The notes under the pieces: model-generated
Seen by the model: only the letters and a program-made list of their open reading frames with translations
The model's database searches: none
Told to the model about the DNA's origin: nothing
Shown: piece after piece, positions 48,762-58,900 of the stretch
How positions within the stretch are numbered: position 1 is the stretch's first letter
Layout: every line of letters starts with the position of its first letter
Program-made: the position numbers and the translations under genes
From: Hedera helix
Taxonomy: Eukaryota; Streptophyta; Magnoliopsida; Apiales; Araliaceae
Assembly (NCBI GenBank): GCA_947179155.2
Contig: OX359270.1
Location: 574,501 to 638,500 of the forward strand
Direction: 5' to 3'
Length of the DNA: 64,000 bases

Positions 48762-51700
48762 TGTAAGACCCCGACTTTTATGAAATAAAAATTTAATTTT
48801 TTTTTATATATTTTCTTCTAAAAACAGTAAATGAATAAATTGACAAAAGTAAAAATTAAGAAATGTTTATACAAATTTTATCTTGTCGGAGAATATTCGT
48901 TTTGTCGGGGAATATTCGATTCGTACGACGGCGTCAAAATAACCAAATATTGGTGGACCCCCACTAAGGCTGTCAACGGGGCGGGTCTTGACCCGGACCC
49001 GATCCGTTTATCCGGATTTGGATCCAGTTTTGAAACCTGATTACCCGATTATCCGATTACCCGATAACTAAATGGATCGGATTCGGATTGATATCAATCC
49101 GACCCGATAATACTCCGATCCGATAACATATAATATATATATATTCTAAAATATGATATATATATATATATATATATATACATTTTAATACATTTTTAAA
49201 TTTTTTTAATACATATATATACATTTTTAATACATATATATACATTTTTAATTTTTTTAATACATTTTAAAAAAATTTAATACATATATATACATTTTTA
49301 ATACATTTTAAAATTTTTGAATACATTTTAATACATTTATTATAATTTAATATTAAACTTAATCGGATCGGATTATCGGATCGGGTTATCGGAGTATTAT
49401 CGGATTCGGGATCGGTCCTTAATATCTGAGATCCGTCGGGTTATCGGGTCTGATCTGAATCCGATAATTTCTTATCGATTCGGATCCGGATCACCCCCGA
49501 TCCGATCCGAATCCGACCCGTTGACAGCCCTAACCCCCACAATGAATTATTGTCGGATATAAAAAGCGCCATACGTAACCTTTCTAAATAAATATAGTCA
49601 ACGGTACTATCACTTTTAACTGTTAAAATACTCGGTGATAAAGAAATAATAACATACGATATTGCACAGTAGCACACAGTATTGCACAGTGTTTCAATTA
49701 TTGAACTGATAAAGTGGCTGTTGTACGATAATGACTTTATTGAACCAATAATTTTCACATACATAATAATTCATATTATTGAGCTGATAATTGTCACAGT
49801 AGCATATGCACAGTAATTCACATAACTGAATCAATAATTGTCATTACACAGTAACGTGCTATTTTCTTATTTATTTTCAACATTATTGTTATCTCTTTTA
49901 TGATGTTGATTAAACTGTTGTATTCTATTATTAGTTAATTTTTCTGCTTATGAAACTAAGAAAGCCAATTACACTGCTTATATAACAATTAGTCATAATA
50001 ATGAATAATTGTAAATTATTGTTGAATAATTGAATTGATAAAATTATTTATTTTTATTATAATAAATTATATAAAGTTATTCATTTTTATTATAATAATT
50101 TATAAAAAGTTATTTACTTTATATAAATTATGTAAAATAAATTATTTTATTATGATAAATTATATAAAGTTATTTATTTTTATATATAAAGTTAATTAAT
50201 TTATATAAAGTTAGTTGTTTTATATATAAAGTTAGTTAATTTATAAAGTTAGTTGTTTTATATATAAAGTTAATTGAATGGTATAGATTACAGGAGATCT
50301 GAAATGAATAGTATAGATTAAAGATAATGTAATGATTATAGAATTTGAAATGAACGGTGTAGATTAAAGATGATCTTTAAATGAATGGTTTAGATTAAGA
50401 AAATCTTAAAAGATGAAATTAGTGGTATAGATTAAACATTATCTTGGAATATACGATTTGGATTAAATTAGGAAATATTGGTTTATGATAAAAATTTTGG
50501 CTATATATAGAGGCCTTAACTTAAGAATTTTTCATAAAAACTTTCTTGCTTATTCTTTCTTTCACTCTCTAAATATTACTTTGTGTAGGTTCTCTTTGAG
50601 TGTGCTAAAGCCATCTTGAGTATTTGTGAAGATCTGTAAGCGTACGAGTACTGTTCAAGTAAGTGTTTTTATAAAGGTTATATACGCAACCACACACGTC
50701 ACATGGTGTTTATAAATCTTCCTTTAAAAGACTCTTCATTTAGAAGATTTATTTTGAAAAGCTTCCTTTGGAAGATTTATTTTGAAATATTATTTTCTTT
50801 CAAAAACTATATTGAAGTTAATCTACTTTATTCTATCAAATCACTTTTGATGATTTCATACGAATTGGTATATACCATGAAATTATATGTGGTAGTTACT
50901 AATTAAATTATAAATATATAGGTTGATCAACTTCATATCCAGTCATGTGTTAAGGTAAGGGGTATCATTATTTTCATACTCTTAACTTACTATGGTAAGT
51001 ACTATTTGGAAAAGTTTTCTGAAATGATTATATGCTCTTTAATAGTTTACGCTTCATCTAATATCATTTCAATTGAATCTTCCTATTTTTCTAAATCTTT
51101 CTATTGAACTTTAACCGTTATTCTGAATTATGGATCTTGAATATCGTTCTTGAATTTGAGTCCACATCATGTTGACAATTTAGACATTATTTGAATATGC
51201 ACAAAATAAAATCATAAACTTTCGATATTTATTGATCATCTTGTTTATTCTGTTCATCATATCACTGTTGTTATTCTAATCATCAAGAATCATGTTGTTG
51301 TGAATATCTGTTACCTGGGACACAGATGATAGGATAAAGACGATATAATTGTTATGTATCTTTTAGGGCACGTGGTGAATGTTCTCTTTAGCCTGAGGCA
51401 AAAAAGAACTGTTGTTTGATATGATTATGACCAAAGGCTAAAGACTGGTATAATCATGACCATTGGTGTTATATTTGAATATATTTGGCCCGTAGTGCAA
51501 AGATGAACTGTTGACTTGCATGATTTTGATCAGGAACTGTGAATTTATATCATCGTGACTAGTGGTGATTGAGATGATAAAAGTTGATGATATTTTTTCT
51601 TAAAAAAGAGAAGCTAGTGAACATTATAGTCTACATGATTCTTCTAATGGATTACTCATTCCGCTGCTATTATTGATCTAAAACTTGTTGCTTATTATAT

Positions 51701-52041
51701 TCTATCAAGAACTCAACTGTTGAAGGCTAATGATAATTTATTTATTGTTATCTTAGTCATGATATTTCTTACTGGGCTATTTGAGCTCACCCTTTCTTTT
51801 TTGTTCCATTGTTCTTCAGAAAATGAGAGAATAGCTGGGTCTAGCCGAGGAATGGAGTAAAGGTCCGAGAAATAGCTGTAGTAGTCTTCACATATTGTAT
51901 ATAGTGTGATAATAATAGTGAAGACTTAGTTGTGTATTATTGAGTTCTGTATTTCTGTTCTATGTACTGTTTGTTTTAGTTACCGTGTATTTTATGGCGT
52001 CTCAAATTGGGCTATGTAGGCCCAAATTTGGGGGCGTCACA
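48762..52041 (+). mobile_element. Solo LTR of the same gypsy family, copy B (3280 bp)
   Basis: Starts TGTAAGACCCCG, ends GGGGCGTCACA, and is flanked by a perfect TTATT duplication (48757-48761 and 52042-52046). It aligns along its length with copy A. It is longer because of a MITE (48965-49532), a roughly 285-bp extra segment at about 50649-50932, and extra ATATAAAGTTA-type repeats around 50080-50250. It is a solo LTR with its own target site, so the two copies are independent insertions and not the two ends of one element. Confidence 0.92.
48965..49532. mobile_element. hAT-type MITE nested in solo LTR copy B
   Basis: 568 bp. The left end is TAAGGCTGTCAACGGGG; the right end reversed is TAGGGCTGTCAACGGGT. 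A perfect 8-bp duplication ACCCCCAC flanks it (48957-48964 and 49533-49540), and copy A has a single ACCCCCAC at the same place. An 8-bp duplication with TA(A/G)GGCTGTCAA ends fits hAT. The interior near both ends is rich in CCGAT/ATCGG words that form long imperfect inverted repeats. The middle is an AT tract with tandem ATACATTTTTAA words. No coding capacity. Confidence 0.92.
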
Positions 52042-52624
52042 TTATTTGGATTAATGAAGCAAGCAATACAGAGGTTATTTTGTATAAAGATTATGGAAGT
52101 TTTGTTATAAAAGTTATTTACTTTTGGTTGACTACTCAATTGTGCTTGTCTGATAGTTGATATTTATTATACTTGTCTGATGGTTGATTTGGGGCTACTC
52201 CTTTCAGTTTATTAAAGCGATATAGGGGTTATGATTCTTATTGTACTTCTTTGTATTTCATGATACTTAGTTGTTTGTTGGGGCTATTTATTGTTGTTTG
52301 TCTGATGGTTGCTAGCAATTCATTATTCTTTGTGCAAATGCATGCAGGTTGTAAGTATAACAATAAGTAAGTCATTGCAATGTGCAAGGTGTGAGTTGGT
52401 TTAGGTGTATTTATACTATGCTCTGTTTTTTGACATGTTATATGCATTTCAAATACATAACTCAAAAATGACAAAAGTGTACGGGATAAATGGTCTGCCC
52501 TTTCATTTCATTTCATTTCCTCTAATACATAAACAAAATAAGCATTACTCAGTTACAGTCATCAGCATCTTCAGACAAGTACCCCTCACAAATAACAAAA
52601 CAAAAATAGCTGCTCAATGTTATT

Positions 52625-53146
52625 TTACAATACTATTAATAAAACAAAGACAAAAATCAACCATGGACAAATTAAAATAAGCCACAACTTCTTCAGTTTT
52701 GCAGCTGTTTGGACATTCTCCATCTTCAATTCTTTCACCAATCTTGACTCGCTTCTGTCCACAATCAAGCTAAGACTCTGTATTTCTTCATTAGCAACTA
52801 TGAGCTCATCTCTCAGTTTTTTTATAACTTCCCTTGATCTTTCAGTGAATGGTGGGTCACGCCACTTGAAAAAACGATAATACATATTTTTATCCTACTC
52901 AACAAAACAATAGAACAAGATTTATGAGGGAGAATCAGAATTTCTTTAGCAATCCAAAATATTTTATTTTTTTTGCAACTTAGTTAATTAACATACCTTG
53001 TATCTGCTACAATCCACGAATCTTCTACATGGATCTGGGGTTCCTTCTTTCCAAGCTTCCCTCATGGGTGCAACGATCCCACAACGCAAATAATTGGATT
53101 TACTAACAATGAATTGCACTATGAATATACAGATCTGGTCACCCAT
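52625..53146 (-). CDS. Small GRF-type zinc-finger protein with C-terminal membrane segment, two exons
   Basis: Exons are 52997-53146 (50 codons, from ATG 53146) and 52625-52894 (89 codons plus stop), joined by a GT-AG intron in phase 0. The protein has 139 residues. Residues about 18-60 match the GRF zinc-finger pattern (RCG, then APMREAW, PCRRFVDCSRYK, DKN, FFKWRDPP). However, the first cysteine of the CxCG pair (here Y) and the third ligand (here M/Y) are replaced, so zinc binding may be lost. Residues about 64-115 form a charged likely coiled coil. The C-terminus LWLILICPWLIFVFVLLIVL is a membrane segment. The frame is open throughout. It lies inside the MULE, next to the right TIR and convergent with the transposase. 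Function unknown; it could be an element-borne gene, a captured host gene or a pseudogene. Confidence 0.7.
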
Positions 53147-53429
53147 TTTCTTTTGTAAAACATCTCTACTCCACTTGAGGTATTCATCTCCTCTATACGC
53201 AGCTATGGCTATGTATTGTTGCTATCAATTGCTTTAAATCAGTTGGCTTAATTGATTCACAAGATGAGCACTAGATTTTTTCCCTTTTTGAGTTATGTAC
53301 AATCGACAAGGTGTTAAAATAGGAAAGCGCCTTGTACTTTACCTTGAATACAGCTAGGATTTAACTGGGATATGACATTACACGTCAGTCTCCCATTAAA
53401 ATATTTAACGCCCCCAACGAAATTTTAAT

Positions 53430-53541
53430 TTTTTGTTTGTAAACTACAGTTTAGTGAGTTAACTATAAGAAAAAATAAATTAGTTAGTCACTTATAAGTT
53501 AACATAAAGTACACTACTGACTTATTAAGCATTTAACCCAG
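53430..53541. repeat. Right terminal inverted repeat of the MULE
   Basis: Reverse complement of the left end at 38421-38525 with roughly three-quarters identity by eye. It ends ...GCATTTAACCCAG, followed by CTAGAGCAA. Confidence 0.8.
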
Positions 53542-53550
53542 CTAGAGCAA

Positions 53551-54230
53551 CTCAAAAAAGCATAAAAAAATACCCGCCAACCTGTCCGCCTTGTGAAGCT
53601 ATATATGTAATGTAATGAACACTCCCAATTGGGAAATATATATATATACTCCACCAACGTACTTTATATGCATGTCGCATGTATATACGTTGGAATTTTA
53701 CTCAACGGGAAGAAAAAGAAGAAAATTTACTATTTTATTTTTATCTAAAATGTGTCATTTTACCTCACAATGACATCTCAAACAAATGGTCATACGACAT
53801 GCATACGTTCTCATATAATAGAAAAACATACTTAAGTTTAGAGAAAATTTACAACCGTTATGTGGCCCCCCTCCCTCGTCTAAAGAGCAGTAATAAATAA
53901 ATCCAAGACGAAGAAAAATAAGTTTGGCGTGCATGCATGGTGAGGCGACATGTAAAATTATTAATAACGACCTTGAAATCTGGATTACATACATGCGTGG
54001 AGGCTAGACTACTTAGACTAAACAGCAAGCAGTTACAAGCAACGAAAGTTTACAAACTTCAATATAACTGAAACATACATATAACGTACCCTAACCAACC
54101 CCACCCCTGCCCTCCCCTTCCCTTGGAAGTTATATATATATATATATATATATATGAGATTAAGGAATGCTTTTGATCAACTTGAAAGAAAATAAGGAAA
54201 AATTAAAGAAAATTGAGGGCAGGCAGGTCC
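53551..54230. promoter_or_regulatory. Upstream region of the DVL-like gene
   Basis: No gene. A TA tract lies at about 54131-54154, about 80-100 bp before the DVL start codon, and could serve as or hide a TATA element. Confidence 0.4.
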
Positions 54231-54389
54231 ATGGAAGGCAGATCTTCTGATTCCTCCCAACAACAAAATCAGGGCAAAGTAGTTCGGGTACCAGGAAGTA
54301 AGTTTATCAAGGAGAAAAGAGCAAGGTTCTACATAATCCGCAAATGTATCTACAAGTTACTTTGTTGGAAGGATCAACAAGGAGACTAA
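54231..54389 (+). CDS. DVL/ROTUNDIFOLIA-like (RTFL) small polypeptide, 52 aa
   Basis: A single uninterrupted frame from ATG 54231 (context GTCCATGG) to TAA 54387-54389. The N-terminal half (about 23 residues) is serine/glutamine-rich and unconserved. The C-terminal half carries the family's RTF domain, here KFIKEKRARFYIIRKCIYKL followed by LCW. The family consists of 40-140-residue plant peptides that limit cell proliferation along organ axes and associate with the plasma membrane through this hydrophobic-basic domain. The usual RR before the cysteine is RK here and the C-terminus after LCW is short (KDQQGD). No intron, as is normal for the family. It stands alone between the MULE and the ABC gene. 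The match rests on the conserved block and the intronless layout. Confidence 0.88.
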   Translation: MEGRSSDSSQQQNQGKVVRVPGSKFIKEKRARFYIIRKCIYKLLCWKDQQGD

Positions 54390-55190
54390 CTAAATTTATT
54401 TATTATTTATTAGACGCTAGCTAGCAGTTTCAAGCTGCAACTACTGCTATTAATTGTCATTTATCCTAGCTAGCTAGCAGCCTAGCTAGTTTACAACTAT
54501 ATATATAACTGGAATGTAATGTTTCAATGCCGAGAGCAATAGGATTTCCGACTAGCTAGCTCGCTCTCTGCTCATGAAGGGACACATCTATATATATCAT
54601 CAATATTATTATTATTAGTATGCAGGCATGCATACTCATTTCATTTCTTTTTTTCTTCTTTTAGTTTGAAGATTGATTACTTCACAGCACCAAGAATTTT
54701 ATCATACGATCGTCTAAAATGAACATATATATAAAAGTCTCACAAGAGAAGAACATGGACATGGACATGGCCAACTAATTAAAAATGACTTGGATGCATG
54801 CATGTCTAACGTACGTACGTAGTGGTATATCCATATATATGAAGACGTACGTACTATTGGAAATGCACGAAGAAAGGCAAAGGCATGCGTGGTCTCCAGA
54901 CCCACCCACATTCTAACTTGTAAATTAAGTCGCATTACATTGCTTCTTTAGACACACTTTAAGTAGTCTTTGGCAACTGTTATTTAAACACTTACCGTTC
55001 AGACAAAGAAGAAAAGAGTTGTTTGATATCATCAACTTTGCTTAATTTCTTGTATCATGAGACTTCTTTTGACTGCACCCACAATAATTTTATAATTACA
55101 AAGTGGGATAAGTAAAACTTCAAGGAAATATAGTTATTTTGATTATATTAATAATAATTAGTTATTTTAGTAATAGTTAAAGGATAATAA
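54390..55190. other. Intergenic region downstream of the DVL-like gene
   Basis: Nothing coding is recognised. It should include the DVL 3' untranslated region. It has many CTAGCTAGC words (54415-54570) and an ATT tract near 54607. Confidence 0.5.
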
Positions 55191-55463
55191 TATATATTAC
55201 GATTGCAAGCTGCTTGTATCAATTTATATATACTACTATTGATAAAAAATAATAATAATAATAAAATATCTATTTTTGTGAAATATGTTCCTTTTACAAA
55301 TAAAACTCATTTTGTGGAGTAGAGAGACGGACAGAACATCCCCAAGTTTGAGAATATAGTACTAGTATAATGAATTATAATAATCAAATATACAATCACA
55401 ATTAAGTATATATTACGATTGCAAGCTGCTTGTATCAATTTATATATACTACTATTGATAAAA

Positions 55464-55497
<34 letters not shown>

Positions 55498-55638
55498 TAT
55501 CTATTTTTGTGAAATATGTTCATTTTGCAAATAAAACTCATTTTGTGGAGTAGAGAGAGGGATAGAAAATCCCCAAGTTTGAGAATATAGTACCAAGTAT
55601 AATGAATTATAATAATCAAATATACGATCACAATTAAG
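55191..55638. repeat. Tandem duplication of a 216-bp unit
   Basis: 55191-55406 and 55407-55638 are head-to-tail copies (both start TATATATTACGATTGCAAGC and end ATCACAATTAAG). The second is longer because its AAT trinucleotide tract expanded. Few other differences, so it is young. Confidence 0.92.
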
Positions 55639-55929
55639 TTATCAATAAATTCACACTAGCAGTAAGAAAATTAGAATAATCAAACTAGTCTTTCATAAAA
55701 ACAATAATATTTCATTTTAGGAGTGTCTTCCTTCCTCCCCGTCTTTTTTATGCTACAATGGTGGTAGCAGAAAGAGGAGAAGGGCAAGGACAACGAAGCA
55801 AAGCCACCCCACCCAAGGTAACAAAAATGTCAGCCGCTGAATTATGGCACCAAGTTACATTAATTATACCCAGTGAAAATACACGTATCAGTAATATCAC
55901 CATCATCACACAGTTTAATTGAAAATCTC

Positions 55930-58900
55930 CTAGGACTGGAGTAATTTCTTGTAATCCTGGAATGTCCCTTCGAAAGGTGTCACCCTGCCTTCCGATACGG
56001 CCCACAACTGATCAACACTTCCAGATATCAGATGCTCATCGTGACTTACCTGCAAGTAAATAAAGCTGCAGGTGAGGTCAACTTAATACATAAATGAAAT
56101 CCTACACAACTCTATACTAATTTTGATGCAAATGGAGATAAATGGGACATGCAATACCATCAGCACGCCTCCTTGGAACAGAACAAGACCCTGAATTAAT
56201 GCTTCCACAGCATCCAAATCCTACACTCGATGATAATGTATCACATCAGATCCAGATAATGTTAATAATAAATCATGGTGCTGCATTTGTTTGCTTTCTA
56301 AGTGCAAAACCTCCAGTTCAGAAAACTAATATACTTTAGTGAAAAGCTGGATACTGTTAGATAACACTCGCTAGTGAACCTTTTACAAGTAAAATAGAGC
56401 AAGTACCAGATTTTGGAGTATAGCTAAAAATAGGTCAAAAGTGGGAACATATATGACATGCATGTGTGATTAGTACTATCTATAAATGATTATAGAGCTA
56501 CATATAAACAAAAACAAATAGTCATAAAAGAGAGAGATTCAGAGAAATATAATTGCACAACTATGCATACATATATAAGTGGGTGGGTGGTGTATCATAC
56601 ATTCTTACACGTGTGATCTGAATAGGTATATACATGTGCTTGTGGGACTGTAGAGAAGCGACTTTAAACAACAAAAAAACATAAAACGAAAAGGCCGAAA
56701 AGCAAGAGGAACTAGATAATCATTATCAGAATCAAAATGCTGTACATGATACCATAAAATTGTATGAACAATTCTCATATGAAATAGTACTCCAGAGAAT
56801 GAAGTTTTTTCTTTCCTGAATAGTCAAATGGTTATACAATTTCCTAAGCATTTAGACGGTCAACAATGCATAAGTCGGTACATTGAATATGGCCACATCC
56901 AAAATATAAACATACACTATATCAAAAGAACTATGAGAACTTACAAGATGATTTGAAGGCTCATCAAGCAGTATAATGTGAGGTTTTTTGAAGGTTATCT
57001 TAGCAAATGCAACCCTGCTCTTCTGACCACCTGAGACTCAATATATAAAAATAAGATGAGAAGCCTTAATAAAACTATGCTACAAGCAGTAGGTTATAGT
57101 TCTCTGACTCATTCACCAGTTACCCAATCGGCAAGACATTAATACCAAAAAATAGTACCAAGGTTTTCATTTAACCATTTGGTTCAACCAGAGTATATGG
57201 TAGCCTCTTGGGTTCCAATGAATAAGTTTTATAGAGATATGATATTCATTACCTACAGCACCAAAACTGTACGATATGTAAAAAGGAAAATACCAGACAA
57301 GGTGTACATAGGCTGAAGAGCAAGATTTCCAGTTACTCCAAAGGAACCTAAATGACTTCGAAGCTTCTGCTCAGGCACTCCCTGCAGCAAGCAAAAGCCA
57401 ATCATAAAACAAGACCACCAAAAATACAAATCCAAGTATATATAGGTACAACGAATCAGACATGATATTTGACAAGACCAAACTAAACCTAACAAACGCT
57501 ATCAGTACACTCCTCAGTCCTCAACAACTATTTTGTGGGACATACTTTTCAGTTTCCACCTTGCTTACTGCTTCAACATATGCCTCTTATAACGTTTTTG
57601 TACATGCCAAAAGTCTAGTTAATGAATACAAGTAGTCATCTAATTCTAAACTCTTATACATGAACAAGACATCTTTTGCCTGGAGTAAAGAAGTTTTTAC
57701 TGAGGTCGTGATCATCCCAATTCTACATTTTCTTCCAAAACTTTCAACAAATGCCTAAATTTAATCTGTTAAATCACTGCAGAGAAGTATCAGGAATGTG
57801 GTGGAGACTAAAATTCACCAGTTAATTTTTTGTTCAAATTAGAGGACTGGTGATTTCAGAATACTCCTGATTCCTAGCAGCCATCATTAGTAAAGAATGA
57901 TTGAGCAGAGCTCATAAAAAGGAAGTTATATATTTAGCTAAAATATTTTAGGAAAAACTCACTGGGAAGCTACGCATCATATAAAGAAGGGGATTTGATG
58001 TTAGGTCAAGCCCGTCAACATGATGCTGACTGAAAACAGCAATGCGAACCTGTAGAAAGAGAATTTCGTCTTTAACAAATTAACACATAATACCACATCA
58101 AAGTAGCTAGTTTAGAATAAAAAGATTTATAGTCACAATCTTGTTACTTAAAATTTAAGCAAATCCAAACCCGACTCACAACCAAGTCTAAAATGTGAGC
58201 ATCATAAGGCAAAAATGCTACAGAATTAAGAATATAATTTAACAGCAGCAGTATTAAGAAGGCACCAAGAGGTGGTCTGAGAAATCTCAGCCAAGAGGCA
58301 AGCAAGAGGCTCCCTTAAAAATTACTATCAACCAGAGGCAACCAATAGATACCTTAGCCGATCGAAAAACTGTTCCTGAGCTTGGCTGAAGGTCCCCTGA
58401 AATTAGCTTAAGTATGGTCGACTTTCCAATACCGTTTGGACCTACCACTGCAAAGATAATTGTACATCTAGCGTCAGAAAACATAACGGGTGAAAGAAAA
58501 AAGAACATTATGCTTAACATGGAACATTATGGCATGCTGTTGACAACCACCTGTGCTGATGTATATAGATTTAATTACATCGCAAAACACATACATCGGA
58601 TGTACTCAGTTAGACAAAGTATTATAATGTAGCTCCTTATGTACTAATCAAAGAATATGTTCACTGCTTTATAATAATGTCGAGACAACTATGTAGAAAA
58701 ATAAAATCTTTGCATAGTATACGACACAATGTAGAAGTATTCAAAAAACATAGTATATAGCATGCTGAAAAACAAATCCTTACTTGCTACGCGGCTATCT
58801 AGATCTATCCCGAAATTCAAATTCTTAAAAAGTATTGGGCCACCCGGATATCCAAAAGACGCGTCACTGCAACAAAGGCATAAACATCAAGTAATTCTGA

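Larger units (their letters stand above)
38421..53541. mobile_element. Mutator-like element (MULE) with long TIRs, expanded by nested insertions
   Basis: The left end (from 38421) and the right end (to 53541) are inverted repeats of about 100 bp, sharing TTAAATGCTTAATAAGTCA, TGTACTTTATG and AAGTGA(G/C)TAACTAA in order. Outside them CCAGAGCAT (38412-38420) and CTAGAGCAA (53542-53550) match at 7 of 9 positions, fitting the 9-bp duplication typical of Mutator. Removing two solo LTRs, a copia element and the target duplications leaves about 5.2 kb with a transposase remnant (+) and a GRF zinc-finger gene (-). The call combines the TIRs with MuDR-type transposase pieces. Confidence 0.85.

Noticed and set aside
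38589..52041. One 13-kb retrotransposon bounded by the two similar LTR-like segments
   Set aside because: Each segment has its own different perfect 5-bp target duplication, and the sequence between includes MULE transposase parts.
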